DNA of 64,000 nucleotides. Source: Cliona cf. orientalis (taxonomy: Eukaryota; Porifera; Demospongiae; Clionaida; Clionaidae). Position numbers and translations under genes: made by a program. This document shows, piece by piece, positions 61,470 to 64,000 of this stretch. The stretch covers positions 4,712,001 through 4,776,000 of the forward strand of contig OZ005704.1 of assembly GCA_963930775.1 (NCBI GenBank). The letters run 5' to 3'. The notes below the pieces were generated by a model that saw only the letters and a list, made by a program, of their open reading frames with translations, did not search any database and was not told the DNA's origin. Each line of letters starts with the position of its first letter. The first letter of the stretch is position 1.

Positions 61470-62290
61470 CACATCCCCAGTAGCTGCATAGTTCTAATGG
61501 TGCATATGGTAAAAGGTCATTGATATAATGTATACACATTCTATGACTAAATCCCCCCCTCCCCCCCTCCCCCACCGATTTTCAGGCTCTACATTATATT
61601 TATTGGGAAGAATTGTTGATTTGTATCGAGACTACCAAATTGATGAGAATTTCTCCTCAAAAGAGCATTTTTATGACATTTTAAATAACAGGATAGAAAA
61701 TTTTGCGCACTTCGTGCACAATGATCATCAAGCCCCCCCACATTACAAATTGTGTCTATGCCCATGCTAAGCCACGTCAATGCCACGATCTCAATCATAG
61801 AGATTGAGACTGACTCTCAACCTTGACAGTGACAAGTTTCAATGCTTCAATCACAGGGGACGAGTACAGATCATGCTTAGTCTACAGCTTCCAAACTTCA
61901 AATTGGTCATGGCACAGCATGATAGCACGAAGCATGCTTGAGGCAATATATAGCGCAAGGCTCTGCTCTGTGCATCACAGGATGCAGATACAGCGCGCAG
62001 GGTATGCTCTGGAGAGCTCTAGTCTAATTATCCACGGGATTATGTAACCCAAGAGAACGTTCAGCCATCAGTACTAGTCAGAGAAGTCAACACTCTACTT
62101 GTTAAGTATTCGCTGGATATACATGTAGTAATCATACATGCATAAGATACTCTACATATTTCCTGACTTTCAAGTCTCAGTAAGGCTCCATCGAGGCCCT
62201 GAATTTTTCTCATAGGTTCCATCATTTCATCATAGGTTACACCATAGTAATGAATGCACAGGAGTGCAGAACCCTCACTGCTACGTGCAT
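61470..62290 (+). repeat. Duplicated 3' flank of spastin, empty Academ site
   Basis: The segment aligns in order with 46,915-47,087 and then with 54,128-54,420, passing from one to the other at about 61,895 with no Academ-like element between. Shared words include AGTAGCTGCATAGTTCTAAT, TTTCAATGCTTCAATCA-like text, TACAGCTTCC, ATAGCGCAAGGCT, GTATTCGCTGGATAT and CATAGGTTACA. The copies are clearly diverged, with several indels. Confidence 0.8.
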
Positions 62291-62870
62291 GCATGACTCA
62301 TGTGCATGTAAATCTATAGCATGGCTCACTGTGTATGCTTGTTCATTATCAGGATAGTACGTATCCTGCAGCTGAACAGAGTTCTGGTACTGTTCTCTTC
62401 AGAGTCAGTGATGTAGGAGTAGGGGGAAGGAGGGCACCTGGCTATATAAACTAAAGGCCTCTGTGGTGTATCTACACTGAATTACGCACTTGAGAGCCAC
62501 TGCCTGTTTACACTGTCACTGCATTGACAACTGACCAACAATTAAAGCACAGAATGGCAATCGTCATTGTAGCTGAGGTAGGTGCCATGTACATGAATAC
62601 AGACTGGCAACAGCAGCATGCTGCTACACTATTGGGCAGGACCTGACATGGCTGTGTTTAATTATAACTTGCACATGTACACTTAGCAAACTTCAATAAT
62701 CTTATGAACTTTCATGTTAACTTCCAATGGCATGTGAACTTCATTTCAAATTCGTGCAAACTTTGGTGTGAACTTACATGCAAACGTCCAAGTTAGTACA
62801 CAAACTAAGATACATATGCCCGAAGGGCGGCTCATAAGCTCCTGATACAGTGAACCACAAGGGGTACAAT
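62291..62870. other. Intergenic DNA with no supported gene
   Basis: I see no splice-supported coding exon. The stretch has repeated AACTT-rich words near 62,690-62,800 and one arm of the GGCTCATAAGCTCCTGA foldback near 62,830. Confidence 0.4.
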
Positions 62871-62947
62871 TAGCCTCGTTCCCAGGCCACTCCCACGTTT
62901 TCAATGTTACACACAGAAAACGTGGTAGTGACCTGGGGATGAGGCTA
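62871..62947. mobile_element. TAGCCTCG-family MITE, near-exact 9-bp TSD
   Basis: The 77-base hairpin starts TAGCCTCGTTCCCAGGCC and ends in the near-complement. GGGTACAAT precedes and GGATACAAT follows, matching at eight of nine positions. The arms match the elements at 13309 and 10689. Confidence 0.8.
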
Positions 62948-63846
62948 GGATACAATGATAATTTTCATTTGGGGGACAGTTTAATGTCTATGTGTTCACA
63001 TTCTCAAGTTTATGGCGGCTAAGAGGGACATTGCCACGGGGCGGCTTGGGCCACTTGAAAGCTGCTGTTGGCCGATAAAGGGCCGCCATTCGGCTATGGC
63101 TGGCCGCCGCGGCTCAGCATGCCTATTAAAATTATTATTTAGTTTACGAATCGTTAACTGGACAATGTTGGGTGTGGTCTTAGAGTTAGACCGCCGAGTT
63201 CTCTCTGGATTCACCCCTCTGCGTGTTTATCAAGACGCTGTGATGGGAGTATGACTATTGATGAGACTACTGCCCATGCACACGCAATACCAACTTACCA
63301 GACCACGCCAACTGCAGCGTAATGAACTCTTAAGTGAGCACTTTTGATCTCTGCTGAGCACGAGAACGATTACCACTGAAAAAAGAAAGGGTGGTATACG
63401 TAATATAAACGTTTACCCTCTGAAGTTTAATAGCTAGTAGTCTACTGAAAGCACGTGATTAATAGGCATGGCTATCGCCCCTGTAGCCAGTGTTGTTTGA
63501 ATCCAAATGAGACCAAGTTCATTTCTTTGTTATGTTTGATCGCCATTATAAGCCACTGCGCCCAGATGACAGAGATAGTCCAGTAAACTGACCCTTTGCG
63601 CATGTACGCGGGCAAATACATAGTACCATACTGTCTCGTAAACTGGAGAATGATTTTTTTTTTTTAAATTGGCGGGTGCGGCTGAGCTGCGGACGCCAAA
63701 CGGCAGCCCTTTGTTAGCCGACAGGCGGCCCATGGTGGCTTGGACCACTGTGACAGTGTCCCTCTCGGCCACTGTACAAATTTGATAATTCATGGCTCAG
63801 TGACATGTATTTGGGGTCAAAGTTTGCCATTCACATCCATGAAAAT
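62948..63846. other. GC-richer stretch, no gene resolved
   Basis: Two GGCGGCT-rich patches (63,010-63,120 and 63,665-63,735) partly mirror each other: CCGGCA/TGCGGC-type words, GCCGACAGGCGGCCCAT against ATGGCCGGCC-like text. They may be ends of another inverted-repeat element. No exon is supported. Confidence 0.35.
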
Positions 63847-64000
63847 ACCGTATTTTCTTGTTATTAGGCGTATTTCGCTTATAAGCACATATTCGTTATT
63901 AAGTGCATACTATTTTGTTGGCCTAAGCACTCGCTATTAGGCGCATTTCACGTATAAGTGCATATTATGTGACCCTTGACCTCGATATCTGCACGCTTGC
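63847..64000 (+). mobile_element. Left end of a CCGTA-family element cut by the window
   Basis: TA then CCGTATTTTCTTG starts a stretch repeating TTATTAGGCG and ATAAGTGCATA words. The start matches other CCGTA elements with TA flanks. The right end lies outside the window. Confidence 0.4.

Overview
The window is animal nuclear DNA, most likely from a sponge. It is AT-rich. Its genes are broken by many short GT-AG introns, and it carries metazoan families: tandem EGF-like proteins with one domain per phase-1 exon, an EMI domain, a YWTD propeller, an astacin metalloprotease and spastin. The sponge assignment is inference. It rests on compact introns, the abundance of secreted EGF proteins and a bacterial-type gene embedded beside a eukaryotic one; no species marker was read.

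Layout. 1-12,600 has no gene I can support. It is packed with short inverted-repeat transposons, nested inside one another between 3,030 and 6,215. 12,666-20,628 holds two divergent secreted EGF-array genes (22 and 18 EGF modules) sharing a 434-base promoter gap. 20,629-25,600 is intergenic with a degenerate interspersed repeat. 25,623-29,378 is a third secreted gene, a six-bladed YWTD propeller followed by EGF modules. 31,461-36,875 is an apparently intact P-element-like transposon with 38-base exact terminal inverted repeats, a six-exon 815-residue transposase and a second convergent two-exon gene. 37,624-46,798 is a complete 17-exon spastin gene whose introns carry several MITEs. 47,088-54,123 is a 7-kb DNA transposon with about 420-base terminal inverted repeats and a single 1,754-residue ORF (zinc clusters, XPG/FEN1-like nuclease motifs, C-terminal CXC domain), best matched to the Academ superfamily. 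56,707-58,292 is a complete six-exon astacin gene on the minus strand. 59,111-59,588 is a bacterial-type ispF (MEP isoprenoid pathway) copy broken by one frameshift. It is followed 103 bases later by a second spastin copy (59,691-61,447) that keeps only its first three exons.

The second spastin locus is a partial duplicate of the first. After exon 3 its sequence jumps to the DNA that lies beyond the stop codon of the full gene, so exons 4-17 are missing. The same duplicate continues across the Academ insertion site without the element and so serves as a natural empty site.

The strongest genome-level pattern is a family of small elements ending TAGTCTCG or TAGCCTCG. Six insertions have exact 9-base target duplications and a seventh matches at 8 of 9. 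A second family ends in CCGTA and duplicates TA. All exon models were read by eye from splice sites and reading-frame phase; the coding lengths come out divisible by three in every complete model.
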